Positions 35,032-44,328 of a stretch of DNA of 64,000 bases are shown in pieces; position 1 is the stretch's first letter, and every line of letters starts with the position of its first letter. The stretch is from an uncultured Clostridia bacterium (GTDB lineage: Bacteria; Bacillota; Clostridia; Lachnospirales; Lachnospiraceae): the NCBI GenBank assembly GCA_947385955.1, contig CANDNA010000012.1, forward strand, positions 1 through 64,000, read 5' to 3'. A model generated the notes under the pieces. That model was not told where the DNA came from and did not search any database. It saw only the letters and a program-made list of their open reading frames with translations. The position numbers were made by a program, and so were the translations under genes.

Positions 35032-36933
35032 ATGGAGAACAAAAAAGAGTTTAAGCCGTTTATTCCGGCAGACAGGATTGTGCCTGAGCTGACAGTGACA
35101 TCCATTGTCATCGGCGCCCTGCTGGCTGTGTTATTCGGTGGAGCAAATGCTTATCTGGGACTTCGTGTGGGCATGACTGTGTCAGCCTCTATTCCGGCAG
35201 CCGTTATTTCCATGGGAATTATCCGTGTGATTCTGAAGCGGGATTCCATTCTGGAAAACAATATGGTACAGACCATCGGGTCAGCCGGAGAATCGGTGGC
35301 GGCCGGTGCGATTTTCACCATGCCTGCCCTGTTTATGTGGGCATCCGAGTCCGGAAGCGCCAATCCTTCCCTGTTGGAGATTTCGCTGATCGCACTCTGC
35401 GGCGGCGTTCTGGGGGTTCTGTTCATGATTCCCCTCCGTTCCGCTCTGATTGTGGAGGAGCACGGCAAGCTGCCGTATCCGGAAGGACAGGCATGTGCGG
35501 AAGTGCTGCTGGCCGGTGAGGAAGGCGGCGCAAAAGCCGGTACGGTGTTTGCCGGTCTGGGAATTGCTGCTGCGTACAAATTTATTGCTGACGGCCTGAA
35601 GCTGTTTCCCAGTGAAGTGGATTTTGAAATTAAGAGCTATAAGGGTTCCGGAATCGGTATGGATGTGCTGCCGGCTCTGGCCGGCGTAGGCTATATCTGC
35701 GGGCCCAAAGTATCTTCTTATCTGCTGGCCGGCGGTACGGTGGGCTGGTTTGTACTGATGCCCCTGATCGTGCTGTTCGGCGGCGACATGGTACTGTATC
35801 CTGCCACGGCTCCGGTGAGTGAGCTGGGTACATGGGGAATCTGGGGCAGCTTTATCCGCTACATCGGTGCCGGTGCGGTAGCAGCCGGCGGTATCCTTTC
35901 CCTGATTAAATCTCTGCCTATGATTGTCCGTACCTTTAAACAGGCTATGGCGGTATATGGGAAAAAGGCGTCAGAGAACAATCGTCTGAGCAAAGATCTG
36001 CCGATGAATATTGTTATGATCGTGGTTGGCGTAATTGCCATTGCAATGTGGCTGATTCCTGCGATTCCGGTCAATCTGGTAGGCGCCATTATCATTATTG
36101 TATTCGGATTTTTCTTTGCAACCGTATCTTCCAGAATGGTGGGTATCGTAGGCAGTTCCAATAACCCGGTTTCCGGTATGGCCATTGCCACGCTGCTGAT
36201 TGCCACCATGCTGCTGAAGGCCAGCGGCAATATCGGTATGCCCGGTATGATCGCAGCGATTACCATCGGTTCCATTATCTGTATTATTGCGGCGATTGCC
36301 GGAGATACTTCACAGGATTTAAAGACCGGTTTTATTGTAGGGGCAACTCCTGTGAAGCAGCAGATTGGTGAGCTGATCGGCGTGGTGGTATCTGCCATTG
36401 CCATCGGCGGTGTACTGTATCTTCTGAGTACTGCATGGGGCTATGGATCTCAGGAACTTCCCGCTCCTCAGGCTACATTGATGAAGATGGTAGTGGAAGG
36501 CGTTATGGGTGGTGAGCTTCCCTGGGCGCTGATCTTCTGCGGTGCATTTATTGCCATTGTTGTGGAAATTCTGCAGATCCCGGTACTGCCGTTTGCAGTG
36601 GGACTGTATCTCCCTATCCATTTAAGTACTCCGATTATGGTGGGCGGCCTGATCAGACTGTATTATGATAAAAAGAAAATGGATTCCGAGGCGGACAGAA
36701 AGCAGATGGTGGAAAACGGTGTGCTGTATTCTTCCGGCCTGATTGCGGGAGAAGGTCTGGTGGGCATCCTGCTGGCTGTCTGCGCGATCATTCCTTTTGG
36801 CGGCGCTACCTTCGGAGACTTCCTGGGAAGCTGTCTTGGCATCAATTTAGGAAACTGGGGAGGCCTCTTCGTTTTTGCCCTTCTGTGTGCGACCATTATT
36901 CTTTTTATCAATAAGAAGAAAAAAGCAAAGTAA
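35032..36933 (+). CDS. OPT-family oligopeptide transporter
   Basis: A 633-residue membrane protein with about 15-16 helices. 'LTVTSIVIGALLAVLFGGAN' and 'AYLGLRVGMTVSASIPAAV' at the N-terminus, 'GKLPYPEGQACAEVL' and 'FAVGLYLPIHLSTPIMVGGL' later are OPT signatures. The family imports small peptides or metal-chelator complexes with protons. AAAGGTGG lies before the ATG. A PqqD-like protein and a dipeptidase follow in the same operon, fitting peptide uptake and breakdown. Confidence 0.93.
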   Translation: MENKKEFKPFIPADRIVPELTVTSIVIGALLAVLFGGANAYLGLRVGMTVSASIPAAVISMGIIRVILKRDSILENNMVQTIGSAGESVAAGAIFTMPALFMWASESGSANPSLLEISLIALCGGVLGVLFMIPLRSALIVEEHGKLPYPEGQACAEVLLAGEEGGAKAGTVFAGLGIAAAYKFIADGLKLFPSEVDFEIKSYKGSGIGMDVLPALAGVGYICGPKVSSYLLAGGTVGWFVLMPLIVLFGGDMVLYPATAPVSELGTWGIWGSFIRYIGAGAVAAGGILSLIKSLPMIVRTFKQAMAVYGKKASENNRLSKDLPMNIVMIVVGVIAIAMWLIPAIPVNLVGAIIIIVFGFFFATVSSRMVGIVGSSNNPVSGMAIATLLIATMLLKASGNIGMPGMIAAITIGSIICIIAAIAGDTSQDLKTGFIVGATPVKQQIGELIGVVVSAIAIGGVLYLLSTAWGYGSQELPAPQATLMKMVVEGVMGGELPWALIFCGAFIAIVVEILQIPVLPFAVGLYLPIHLSTPIMVGGLIRLYYDKKKMDSEADRKQMVENGVLYSSGLIAGEGLVGILLAVCAIIPFGGATFGDFLGSCLGINLGNWGGLFVFALLCATIILFINKKKKAK

Positions 36934-36942
36934 GAAGCCGGT

Positions 36943-37299
36943 ATGAGTAAGAAACAAAAACAGAATTTTCTGGATTATATTCCAAAGCATAATAAATTGT
37001 TTCCCTATGGGGAAAATAAAGACGGCAATGTGGAAATTACCCGGCAGAACAGGGGACTGTTCAATCGGATTGCACAGATTTTTTTCCGAAAGCCGAAGAT
37101 AAGCCGGATAGAACTGGATGCATTCGGCAGCTATATCTGGAAGCAGATAGACGGGGAAAAAGATGTGTATCAGATCGGGAAGCTGGTAAAAGAAAACTTT
37201 GGTGAGGAAGCAGAGCCGTTGTATGAAAGGCTGACGGAATTTCTCCATATATTGCGGAGTAATGATTTTATCCTGTATGTAAATTTGCAGAAAAAGTGA
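36943..37299 (+). CDS. Orphan PqqD-like (RiPP-recognition-element) protein
   Basis: A 118-residue protein. Its C-terminal ~75 residues match the PqqD winged-helix fold: 'RIELDAFGSYIWKQIDGEKD' then 'VYQIGKLVKENFGEEAEPLY' and 'RLTEFLHILRSNDFILYV'. PqqD domains bind leader peptides of RiPP precursors for a modifying enzyme. No radical SAM enzyme or precursor gene adjoins it; it sits 9 bp after an OPT transporter and 10 bp before pepD. It may instead regulate the transporter or bind imported peptides. Confidence 0.78.
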   Translation: MSKKQKQNFLDYIPKHNKLFPYGENKDGNVEITRQNRGLFNRIAQIFFRKPKISRIELDAFGSYIWKQIDGEKDVYQIGKLVKENFGEEAEPLYERLTEFLHILRSNDFILYVNLQKK

Positions 37300-37309
37300 G
37301 GGAAATGGC

Positions 37310-38758
37310 ATGGGCGTTTTATCAAATCTGGAGCCGGAGGAGGTATTCGGGTATTTTGAGGAAATATGCGGGATACCCCATCCTTCTTATAAGGAGAAAA
37401 AGCTGAGTGATTTCTGTGTGGCGTTTGCACAGAACCAGGGCCTGGAGGTACATCAGGATGCCCTGGGCAATGTGATCATTGTAAAAGAGGCGACAGCGGG
37501 GTATGAATCGGTGGAACCGCTGATCCTGCAGGGCCATCTGGACATGGTCTGTGAAAAGGAGCCGGGCTGTGATCTGGATTTTGAGAAAGACGGCCTGCGT
37601 CTTTTGGTGGAAGGTGATTACATCAGCGCCCAGGGGACAACTCTGGGCGGTGATGACGGAATCGCGGTTGCGATGGCACTGGCGGTTCTGGCAAGTGATA
37701 CGCTGGAGCATCCCAGGATTGAGGCAGTTTTTACCGTCAGTGAAGAGGTGGGGATGGAAGGCGCCTCTTCCATTGATCTGTCCTGCCTGAAAGGACATAA
37801 ACTTTTGAATCTGGATTCAGAAGAAGAAGGGTATCTGCTGACGAGCTGTGCCGGCGGATGCCGGGCCAATCTTTTCCTGCCGGTTGCTTATGAGACGAGA
37901 AGCGGCAGACTGTATGATATTTCAGTGGAAGGACTGACAGGCGGGCATTCCGGTGTGGAAATTGATAAGGGAAGAGCCAATTCCAATCTGACGCTGGGCC
38001 GGGTGCTGATGAAGCTGGAGTCTCAGGTAAATTGTTCGATCGTATCTATGCGGGGCGGTTTGAAAGACAATGCGATTCCCCGTGAGTCGTCGGCCTGTCT
38101 GGTTGTGGACGGAAAAGATGCGCAGGCGGCAGAATCGCTGTTACAGGAGCTGGACACTGTGATACGGGAAGAATATGCAGTAACAGAACCGAATCTGCGG
38201 ATCGTATGGAAACTGAAAGGCGAAGGAGAAGTCAGTGCGTTGACTCCGGACAGCCGGAAAAAGGTGGTTACACTTCTGAACCTGCTTCCGGGTGGAATCC
38301 AGTCCATGAGTGCGAATATCAAAGGACTGGTGGAAACTTCTTTGAATCTGGGGATTTTAAATCTGGACGGTACCAATCTGGAGATGCATTATGCAGTCAG
38401 AAGTTCGGTCCAGAGTGCGAAGGATTTCCTGGTGGATAAGCTGCGCAACCTGACAGAGGCGTTGGGCGGCAAGATGACTGTGGAGGGAAATTATCCGGCA
38501 TGGGAATACCGGAAGGATTCCGTGCTGCGGGATACGATGGTCAGAGTCTACCGGGAGATGTATGGAAAAGAGCCGGTGATTCAGGCAATTCATGCAGGTG
38601 TGGAATGCGGCCTGCTGGCTGATAAAATCGAAAACCTGGATGCGGTTTCCATTGGCCCGGACATGGTTGGAATCCATACCACAGAAGAGAAGCTGAGCAT
38701 CTCTTCCACAAAGCGGGTATGGGAATACGTGACAGAAGTGATCCGTCAGAAGGCATAA
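37310..38758 (+). CDS. pepD: Aminoacyl-histidine dipeptidase (cytosol non-specific dipeptidase)
   Basis: A 482-residue M20-family zinc peptidase that hydrolyses dipeptides in the cytoplasm. 'LQGHLDMVCEK' and 'GGDDGIAVAMALA' carry two metal ligands and the catalytic region; 'FTVSEEVGMEGAS' holds the catalytic Glu pair; 'HSGVEIDKGRANSN' is the dimer-domain His. 'IHAGVECGLLADK' supplies another ligand. It follows the transporter gene, so imported peptides can be cut to amino acids. AGGGAAATGG precedes the ATG. Confidence 0.95.
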   Translation: MGVLSNLEPEEVFGYFEEICGIPHPSYKEKKLSDFCVAFAQNQGLEVHQDALGNVIIVKEATAGYESVEPLILQGHLDMVCEKEPGCDLDFEKDGLRLLVEGDYISAQGTTLGGDDGIAVAMALAVLASDTLEHPRIEAVFTVSEEVGMEGASSIDLSCLKGHKLLNLDSEEEGYLLTSCAGGCRANLFLPVAYETRSGRLYDISVEGLTGGHSGVEIDKGRANSNLTLGRVLMKLESQVNCSIVSMRGGLKDNAIPRESSACLVVDGKDAQAAESLLQELDTVIREEYAVTEPNLRIVWKLKGEGEVSALTPDSRKKVVTLLNLLPGGIQSMSANIKGLVETSLNLGILNLDGTNLEMHYAVRSSVQSAKDFLVDKLRNLTEALGGKMTVEGNYPAWEYRKDSVLRDTMVRVYREMYGKEPVIQAIHAGVECGLLADKIENLDAVSIGPDMVGIHTTEEKLSISSTKRVWEYVTEVIRQKA

Positions 38759-38793
38759 GGTAAGGGGCAGATAGACGCTGGCCTTTTCATGGT

Positions 38794-40149
38794 TCAGACC
38801 CGGATGATCTGACAGCGGGTTTCGTCGGGCAGTCTGGTTCCATAGGCGTGCAGAATCAGTGCATTGTATAGATGCGCTGACTGTACGTCTTTTTTTAATC
38901 TGTGCAAAGCATCTTCCGGCAGTATTTTTCCGGCATCTGCCAGTTTGGAAATCAACGGAATAGAGGCGTTGGCTTTGATGGCAGTCAGCAAAGGGACTGA
39001 CCGGGACTGGAATCCCAGGATTCTGGCATAGGAAGCTCCGTTTTTTCCGCTGTTTTCCGGACCGGATTTTCTGATATCCAGAAAAATATGGAGCAGACAG
39101 CGGCTGATTCTTGTGTAGGTCAGTTCTTTGGTTTTCAAAAGCAGACAAAAAGACGAAAAATTCCGGTATTCGGAAAGGTGCCGTAAGATTCTGTCAGACA
39201 GATCCGGGGACACATCCAGATAGTCGGAAAATCCCGCTCCACTGTCTGCCTGGGAAAGCAGCTTATAATGAAGCATCTGGGAAAGCATATCCGGAAAGAC
39301 GGGAAAGCATTTATGATATTCTTTCCGCATCAGGTCATATACGCTGTCAGGTATATAGGGACGGATGGATTCCGTGCAGTCAGGCGTCTGTACTGTCTGC
39401 AGCGCAGTGCGGATAGCCAGGGCAGAGGCGGTGGTACATTTTATTTCCTGTCCGTTTTCCGAAGAGCCTTTGGAGGTATCCGGCTTCCCGGCGGCAGCCG
39501 GCGTTTCTGCAGGCAGGGCAGAATCAGAATAGCTGCTGCCGTTTCGCAAAATGGTAATGGGAAGGATGCTGCTTTTGAAAGAAAGCAGACTCCTGCAGTA
39601 TGCGATCCCCAGAAGATTGTTGGAAGAAGAGAGCAGGGAAGAAAGCTCCAGGGAATGGATTTTGTGCAGAGCGGTACTGTCGGTATCGGCAAAACGCAGA
39701 TACGAAAGCAGGGCGTCTGACTGGGCGGAGGGATAGGAAAGCCCGGAGCGCAGCAGGCGCTTTAATGTCTGACGGTAGGAGGGCGGCTCGGAAGAAAGGA
39801 CAGAGGCGGCTTCCTGCAGCAGAGAAGCATTGCCTGATTCGCTGCCAAAAACGAGATAATCCACGACTCCCAGATTTTCCAGCAGGGATACGGCGCCGTC
39901 TGCAAAGCCGGGTGCGCTGGCGCAGGCATGACAGAGCGGGAGTTCCAGTACCAGGTCCGCTCCGTTTTCCAGGGCTGATCTGGTGCGCAGATACTTGTCC
40001 ATCAGGGCGGGTTCCCCGCGCTGGGTATAATTCCCGCTCATGACTACAATACAGTAGTCTGCGCCGGTGATTTCCCGTGCTTTGTCAAGATGGTATTTAT
40101 GGCCGTTGTGAAACGGATTGTATTCTGCAATGATACCTGTGACCTTCAT
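38794..40149 (-). CDS. tmcAL: tRNA(Met) cytidine acetate ligase
   Basis: A 451-residue enzyme (formerly YlbM) that uses ATP and acetate to make N4-acetylcytidine at the wobble position of elongator tRNA-Met. The N-terminus '[19 protein letters not shown]' holds the nucleotidyltransferase HxGH motif, then '[15 protein letters not shown]' and 'DLVLELP'. The C-terminal helical half is typical. GGAG lies upstream of the ATG. A hydrophilic insert around residues 210-235 ('[14 protein letters not shown]') looks like a loop extension. It converges with pepD and diverges from pta. Confidence 0.92.
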   Translation of the reverse strand: MKVTGIIAEYNPFHNGHKYHLDKAREITGADYCIVVMSGNYTQRGEPALMDKYLRTRSALENGADLVLELPLCHACASAPGFADGAVSLLENLGVVDYLVFGSESGNASLLQEAASVLSSEPPSYRQTLKRLLRSGLSYPSAQSDALLSYLRFADTDSTALHKIHSLELSSLLSSSNNLLGIAYCRSLLSFKSSILPITILRNGSSYSDSALPAETPAAAGKPDTSKGSSENGQEIKCTTASALAIRTALQTVQTPDCTESIRPYIPDSVYDLMRKEYHKCFPVFPDMLSQMLHYKLLSQADSGAGFSDYLDVSPDLSDRILRHLSEYRNFSSFCLLLKTKELTYTRISRCLLHIFLDIRKSGPENSGKNGASYARILGFQSRSVPLLTAIKANASIPLISKLADAGKILPEDALHRLKKDVQSAHLYNALILHAYGTRLPDETRCQIIRV

Positions 40150-40262
40150 ATCTGCTCCTGCCTTTTCTGAGTATAACCGGAATGGGTTTTCCTGTTTAGT
40201 ATATCACAGATCGTGTTGGCAGACTTGTATTTAATTTTACACAATTTTTTTAGGATTGTATC

Positions 40263-40292
40263 TTGTATGCAAAACAGGAAGTGCGATATAAT
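40263..40292 (+). promoter_or_regulatory. Promoter of pta-ackA
   Basis: TTGTAT at 40263-40268 and a perfect TATAAT at 40287-40292, spacer 18 bp, giving a leader of about 75 nt. Confidence 0.75.
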
Positions 40293-40374
40293 TTATAGAA
40301 ATAAGGCGGTTGGGAAGCGTTCACTTCCTGTATTATATTATAAAAGGAATAAGAAGGAAAAGGAGATTGGGTGG

Positions 40375-41376
40375 ATGAGTTACATTGATTTAATGAAAGA
40401 AAAGGCAAGGCAGGATCTGAAAACCATTGTACTTCCGGAGACAAATGATAAGAGAACGCTGATTGCGGCAGCTCATATTCTGGAAGAGCGGATCGCGCGT
40501 ATCATTATGATCGGAAACGAAGAGAAGATCCTGGACGGCGCCGGATGGCTGGAAGTGGATCTGACCGGCGTGACGATTGTAAATCCGGCAACCTGTGATA
40601 AACTTGACTTTTACGTGAATCTTTTATATGAGACAAGGAAAAATAAGGGTATGACACCGGAAAAAGCCAGGGAGATCCTTTTGACAGATTATCTGACCTT
40701 CGGTATTATGATGGTAAAAGCAAATGATGCGGACGGTATGGTGGCAGGTGCATGCCATGCTACCGCAGATACACTGCGCCCCGCATTGCAGATTCTGAAA
40801 ACCGCAGAGGGAACCAAACTGGTTTCTGCCTTTTTCATTGTGGATGTACCGGATTGTGAATATGGATATCATGGTACCTTTTTATTTGCAGACTGCGGCC
40901 TGAATCAGGATCCTTCCGCAGAGGAGCTGGCTGCCATAGCCGATACCAGTGCCAAGAGTTTCCGCAATCTGGTAGGTGCCAAGCCGGTGATTGCCATGCT
41001 TTCCCATTCTACCAAAGGAAGTGCGAAACATCCCCTGGTGGATAAGGTGGTACAGGCTGTGGAAATTGCCCATGAACAATATCCGCATCTGACCCTGGAC
41101 GGAGAGCTGCAGACCGACGCTGCGCTGGTACCTCACATCGCAAAATCCAAAGCGCCGGGCAGTGAAGTGGCCGGCAAAGCCAATGTACTGGTATTCCCCA
41201 ATCTGGACTGCGGCAACATTGGCTATAAGCTGGTACAGAGACTGGGAAAGGCGGAAGCATACGGCCCTATGCTGCAGGGGATTGCCAAACCTGTGAATGA
41301 CCTGTCCAGAGGATGCTCCTGGGAGGACATTGTGGGTGTGGTTGCCCTGACGGCAGTACAGGCCCAGTTATCATAG
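40375..41376 (+). CDS. pta: Phosphate acetyltransferase
   Basis: Converts acetyl-CoA and phosphate to acetyl phosphate in the acetate pathway. The 333-residue short form starts 'MSYIDLMKEKARQDLKTIVL'. Conserved segments are 'VLPETNDKRTLIAAA', 'MVAGACHATADTLRPALQ' and 'LSHSTKGSAKHPLVDKV'. AAGGAGATTGGG precedes the ATG. With ackA, 21 bp downstream, it generates ATP by substrate-level phosphorylation. Confidence 0.97.
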   Translation: MSYIDLMKEKARQDLKTIVLPETNDKRTLIAAAHILEERIARIIMIGNEEKILDGAGWLEVDLTGVTIVNPATCDKLDFYVNLLYETRKNKGMTPEKAREILLTDYLTFGIMMVKANDADGMVAGACHATADTLRPALQILKTAEGTKLVSAFFIVDVPDCEYGYHGTFLFADCGLNQDPSAEELAAIADTSAKSFRNLVGAKPVIAMLSHSTKGSAKHPLVDKVVQAVEIAHEQYPHLTLDGELQTDAALVPHIAKSKAPGSEVAGKANVLVFPNLDCGNIGYKLVQRLGKAEAYGPMLQGIAKPVNDLSRGCSWEDIVGVVALTAVQAQLS

Positions 41377-41397
41377 ATGGAAGCGGGAGGAAAGCAG

Positions 41398-42594
41398 ATG
41401 CATATTTTGGTAATCAATTGCGGGAGTTCATCTTTGAAATTTCAGTTGATTGATTCCGGGCAGGAGCAGGTTATCGCCAAAGGGCTTTGCGAAAGGATCG
41501 GTATCGAAGGCAGCAGGCTGGTATATCAGAAAACAGGCTGTGAGAAGCAGATTATAAAAGCACCGATGAAAGAGCATAAAAGTGCGGTCAAAATGGTGCT
41601 GGATGTGCTGACCGCGCCCGGAACCGGAGCAGTCGATGCGCTTTCCCGGATTGATGCAGTGGGACACCGCATCGTACACGGCGGAGAACGGTTCTCTTCT
41701 TCCGTCAGAATTGATGATGGGGTGATAGAAGCGATTGAAGAATGCTGTGAACTGGCGCCGCTGCACAATCCGGCCAATCTGACCGGGATTCGTGCCTGTA
41801 TGGAGCTGATGCCGGAAACACCGATGGTAGCCGTATTTGACACTGCTTTTCATCAGACGATGCCGGAAGAGGCTTATCTGTACGGTATTCCTTATGAATA
41901 TTATGAGAAATATAAAATCAGACGGTATGGGTTTCACGGTACGAGTCATGCCTATGTGGCTGCAAGGGCGGCACAGCTATTGGGAGAAGCGCCGGAGAAA
42001 CTGAAACTGATTGTATGCCATCTGGGCAACGGCGCCAGTGTGTCCGCAGTAAAATACGGAAGATCGGTGGATACTTCTATGGGGATGACACCGTTGGAAG
42101 GGCTGATCATGGGAACACGGTCCGGGGATGTGGATCCGGCGGTGATGGAACTGATTGCTCACAGGGAAGGACGGACCCTGGAAGAAATTTTACAAATTCT
42201 GAACAGGGAATCGGGAGTCCTGGGGCTGTCCGGCGGATTCTCCTCTGATTTCAGAGATCTGGAGGATGCCTTCCAGAAGGGAAAAGAGGAAGGCAAAAGA
42301 GCAGTGAAAGCCTTTGCCTATCGGGCCGCTAAATACATCGGAGCCTATACGGCGGCTATGAATGGGGTGGACGGTATCTGTTTCACTGCGGGTGTGGGAG
42401 AAAACAGTCCCCTGATCCGCAATATGATCTGCAGCTATCTGGGATATCTGGGGGTGCGTCTGGATCAGGAACAGAACCGGAAACGGGGAGAAGATCTGAT
42501 TATTTCCACTCCGGATGCGGGTACAAAGGTAATGGTCATTCCCACCAATGAAGAACTTGCCATTGCAAGAGAAACCTGTGCGCTGTTAAAGTAA
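41398..42594 (+). CDS. ackA: Acetate kinase
   Basis: Makes ATP and acetate from acetyl phosphate. The 398-residue protein shows 'LVINCGSSSLKFQLID' (phosphate 1), 'GHRIVHGGE', 'VFDTAFHQTMP', 'YGFHGTSHAYV', 'CHLGNGASVSAV' and 'FTAGVGENSPLIR'. The start at 41398 follows GGGAGG; an upstream in-frame ATG at 41377 directly abuts pta and has no site. It is the second gene of the pta-ackA operon. Confidence 0.97.
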   Translation: MHILVINCGSSSLKFQLIDSGQEQVIAKGLCERIGIEGSRLVYQKTGCEKQIIKAPMKEHKSAVKMVLDVLTAPGTGAVDALSRIDAVGHRIVHGGERFSSSVRIDDGVIEAIEECCELAPLHNPANLTGIRACMELMPETPMVAVFDTAFHQTMPEEAYLYGIPYEYYEKYKIRRYGFHGTSHAYVAARAAQLLGEAPEKLKLIVCHLGNGASVSAVKYGRSVDTSMGMTPLEGLIMGTRSGDVDPAVMELIAHREGRTLEEILQILNRESGVLGLSGGFSSDFRDLEDAFQKGKEEGKRAVKAFAYRAAKYIGAYTAAMNGVDGICFTAGVGENSPLIRNMICSYLGYLGVRLDQEQNRKRGEDLIISTPDAGTKVMVIPTNEELAIARETCALLK

Positions 42595-42626
42595 TAAGAC
42601 AAAAGGACTACTTTGTCTGGAAAATA

Positions 42627-42655
42627 TTGACAGGATTTTTTCAAAGGACTATAAT
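42627..42655 (+). promoter_or_regulatory. Consensus promoter of the secreted repeat-protein gene
   Basis: TTGACA at 42627-42632, 17 bp, TATAAT at 42650-42655: a perfect sigma-A promoter, suggesting strong expression of a single-gene unit. Confidence 0.9.
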
Positions 42656-42700
42656 ATAAGTGGAGTTGTGAATGTGCATTTATATAAGGAGGAATGAAAC

Positions 42701-43213
42701 ATGAAAATGAGAACTTTCAAAACGTTTCTGATCACTGCTGCTGCAGCAACACTGGCTTTGGCTTCCTCTATGGTGGCTTGTGCAAAAGAAGGAGACATCG
42801 TACCGCCCCGCCTGAAAAGCAATTGTAATCTGATGGGCTGTACTGGAGATCATATCAGTGTAAAGGATCCTTCCTCAGGACTGGACCTGTATTTCTGTGT
42901 ACCGCAGAATCTGACTTATTCCGTAGACGAGTATCGGACAAAAGTAGCTGCTTATCTGGAGGATCGGGCAGAGAACAAAGTGGAAGAAGCAGCGCCGGTG
43001 GTAGAAGAAGTTAAGACAGAAGAGAACGATTACTTTGCACCGCCCCGTCTGAAGAGCAACTGTGATCTGATGGGCTGCAGCGGGGATCACATCAGTGTGA
43101 AAGATCCTTCTTCGGGACTGGATCTGTACTTCTGTGTACCGCAGGATCTGACCTATTCCGCAGATGAGTACCGGACCAATGTGGCAGCTTATCTGGCAGA
43201 AAAAGCCGAGTAG
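42701..43213 (+). CDS. Secreted protein with two near-identical cysteine-containing domains
   Basis: I do not recognise the family. The 170-residue protein begins with a signal peptide ('FLITAAAATLALASSMVACA'), cut probably after ACA near residue 28; 'MVAC' is a poor lipobox. Two copies of a 52-residue domain follow at residues 35-86 and 114-165, identical at 47 positions, each with three cysteines (42, 47, 66; 121, 126, 145). Core motifs are 'PPRLKSNC', 'LMGC', 'GDHISVKDPSSGLDLYFCVP' and 'DEYRT.VAAYL'. An acidic Glu/Val-rich linker joins them. AAGGAGG precedes the ATG, the promoter is consensus and a terminator follows. The odd cysteine number per domain allows cross-domain or intermolecular disulfides, or metal binding. 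Confidence 0.8.
   Translation: MKMRTFKTFLITAAAATLALASSMVACAKEGDIVPPRLKSNCNLMGCTGDHISVKDPSSGLDLYFCVPQNLTYSVDEYRTKVAAYLEDRAENKVEEAAPVVEEVKTEENDYFAPPRLKSNCDLMGCSGDHISVKDPSSGLDLYFCVPQDLTYSADEYRTNVAAYLAEKAE
42803..43195 (+). repeat. Direct repeat encoding the duplicated domain
   Basis: Two 156-bp units at 42803-42958 and 43040-43195, offset by 237 bp. They differ at many silent positions but only five codons change the residue, which indicates an older duplication kept by selection on the protein. Confidence 0.85.
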
Positions 43214-43262
43214 CCTGATTTTTCAGGTACGGCAGGTATCGTAATTTACAAATGAGCAATGC

Positions 43263-43300
43263 AGGAGAGCTTTCTTACAGCGGATAGCTCTCCTTTTTTT
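43263..43300 (+). terminator. Intrinsic terminator of the secreted-protein gene
   Basis: AGGAGAGCT and AGCTCTCCT pair perfectly around a 14-nt loop, followed by seven T. Confidence 0.88.
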
Positions 43301-43360
43301 GACGGATTCTTTTTCGGATAACAACAGAGAGCGGAAAATGGAAAATACCTGAAATATTCA

Positions 43361-43389
43361 TTGACAAATAATGATATGTTATGTATAAT
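43361..43389 (+). promoter_or_regulatory. Consensus promoter before yceD-rpmF
   Basis: TTGACA at 43361-43366, 17 bp, TATAAT at 43384-43389: another perfect sigma-A promoter, 27 bp before the yceD start. Confidence 0.9.
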
Positions 43390-43415
43390 AATTCAAGTGT
43401 GAGCAGGAGTCTACA

Positions 43416-43934
43416 ATGATTTTGAATATTACGGATGTATTGACAACAGAGGGGAAAACAGAGCAGAGAGAAGTTACATTTACACCGTCTGTTTTACAGT
43501 ATGGGAAAGACCGGTATACGATTGATAAAAAATCTCCGGTGTTTCTTACCATTGTCAATACCGGAAAAGGAAGAGCACAGATAACAGGAAATATGGAAGT
43601 GTCTGTATTGCTTGCCTGTGACCGCTGTCTGAAGGAGGTATCTTATCCTTTTTCTCTGGAATTTTCAACTGCGGCGGTTATGCCGGAGATTGGAGCGGCT
43701 GCTTCGGAGGAAGAAGAGAGCCTTACAGGATATGAATTCGATGTGGACGAGCTTGTGTACCATGAAATTCTGGTTAACTGGCCAATGAAAATCTTATGCA
43801 GACCGGACTGCAGAGGGATCTGCAGTGTATGTGGTAAGGATTTGAATGAGGGAGCATGTGCATGCGACACTTTCGTTCCCGACCCCAGATTGGCAGCGAT
43901 AAAAGATATTTTTAACGCGGGTAAGGAGGTGTAA
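43416..43934 (+). CDS. yceD: YceD/DUF177-family protein
   Basis: A 172-residue protein of the DUF177 family, linked to 23S rRNA accumulation. The family core is 'LACDRCLKEVSYPF' with its CX2C, and 'CRPDCRGICSVCGKDLNEGACAC' forms a Cys cluster towards the end, likely binding zinc. Genes of this family almost always precede rpmF, as here (2 bp gap). GCAGGAG precedes the ATG. Confidence 0.93.
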   Translation: MILNITDVLTTEGKTEQREVTFTPSVLQYGKDRYTIDKKSPVFLTIVNTGKGRAQITGNMEVSVLLACDRCLKEVSYPFSLEFSTAAVMPEIGAAASEEEESLTGYEFDVDELVYHEILVNWPMKILCRPDCRGICSVCGKDLNEGACACDTFVPDPRLAAIKDIFNAGKEV

Positions 43935-43936
43935 CG

Positions 43937-44116
43937 ATGTCTATCTGTCCGAAAAATAAATCTTCCAAAGCAAGAAGAGACAAACGTAGAGCAAACTGGA
44001 AAATGGGTGCATCTACTTTGGTGAAGTGCAGCAAATGCGGCGCTTTGATGGTTCCTCACAGAGTATGCAAGGCCTGTGGGTCTTACAACAAGAAGGAGAT
44101 CATCAGCGTTGACTGA
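43937..44116 (+). CDS. rpmF: 50S ribosomal protein L32
   Basis: A 59-residue ribosomal protein: 'MSICPKNKSSKARRDKRRAN' followed by a zinc ribbon with 'CSKCG' and 'CKACGSY'. AAGGAGGTG lies 6 nt before the ATG. Length and four cysteines match zinc-binding L32. Encoded directly after yceD; a terminator follows 76 bp later, so plsX and later genes probably have a separate or read-through promoter. Confidence 0.97.
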   Translation: MSICPKNKSSKARRDKRRANWKMGASTLVKCSKCGALMVPHRVCKACGSYNKKEIISVD

Positions 44117-44191
44117 TCCGCCGCCTTGTGCAGTTGAAAGAACATGACATATGATACCGTGAGAACGGAGCATATGTAAAAAGTCAGCTTT

Positions 44192-44223
44192 AGGACATTT
44201 CTGATTGAAGAAGTGTCCTTTTT
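44192..44223 (+). terminator. Terminator after rpmF
   Basis: AGGACATTTCT pairs with AGAAGTGTCCT (one G-U) around GATTGA, followed by five T. Read-through may supply plsX, because no clear promoter was found between here and 44329. Confidence 0.82.
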
Positions 44224-44328
44224 GCAGTGTATCAATTGGCCGGGGAGAGACCGGCTTTTCTTTCCTTGCTTTTTGGCTGTGGGTTTAGTATATTTATATC
44301 AGGTGTATCTCGACGGGAGGAAATGGAA

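Noticed and set aside
39268-40043. Several forward open frames across tmcAL
   Set aside because: They are shadows of the reverse-strand tmcAL gene, which has its HxGH motif and a ribosome site.
42597-42618. AGACAAA/TTTGTCT hairpin after ackA
   Set aside because: Short stem with no T-run; not enough for a terminator call.
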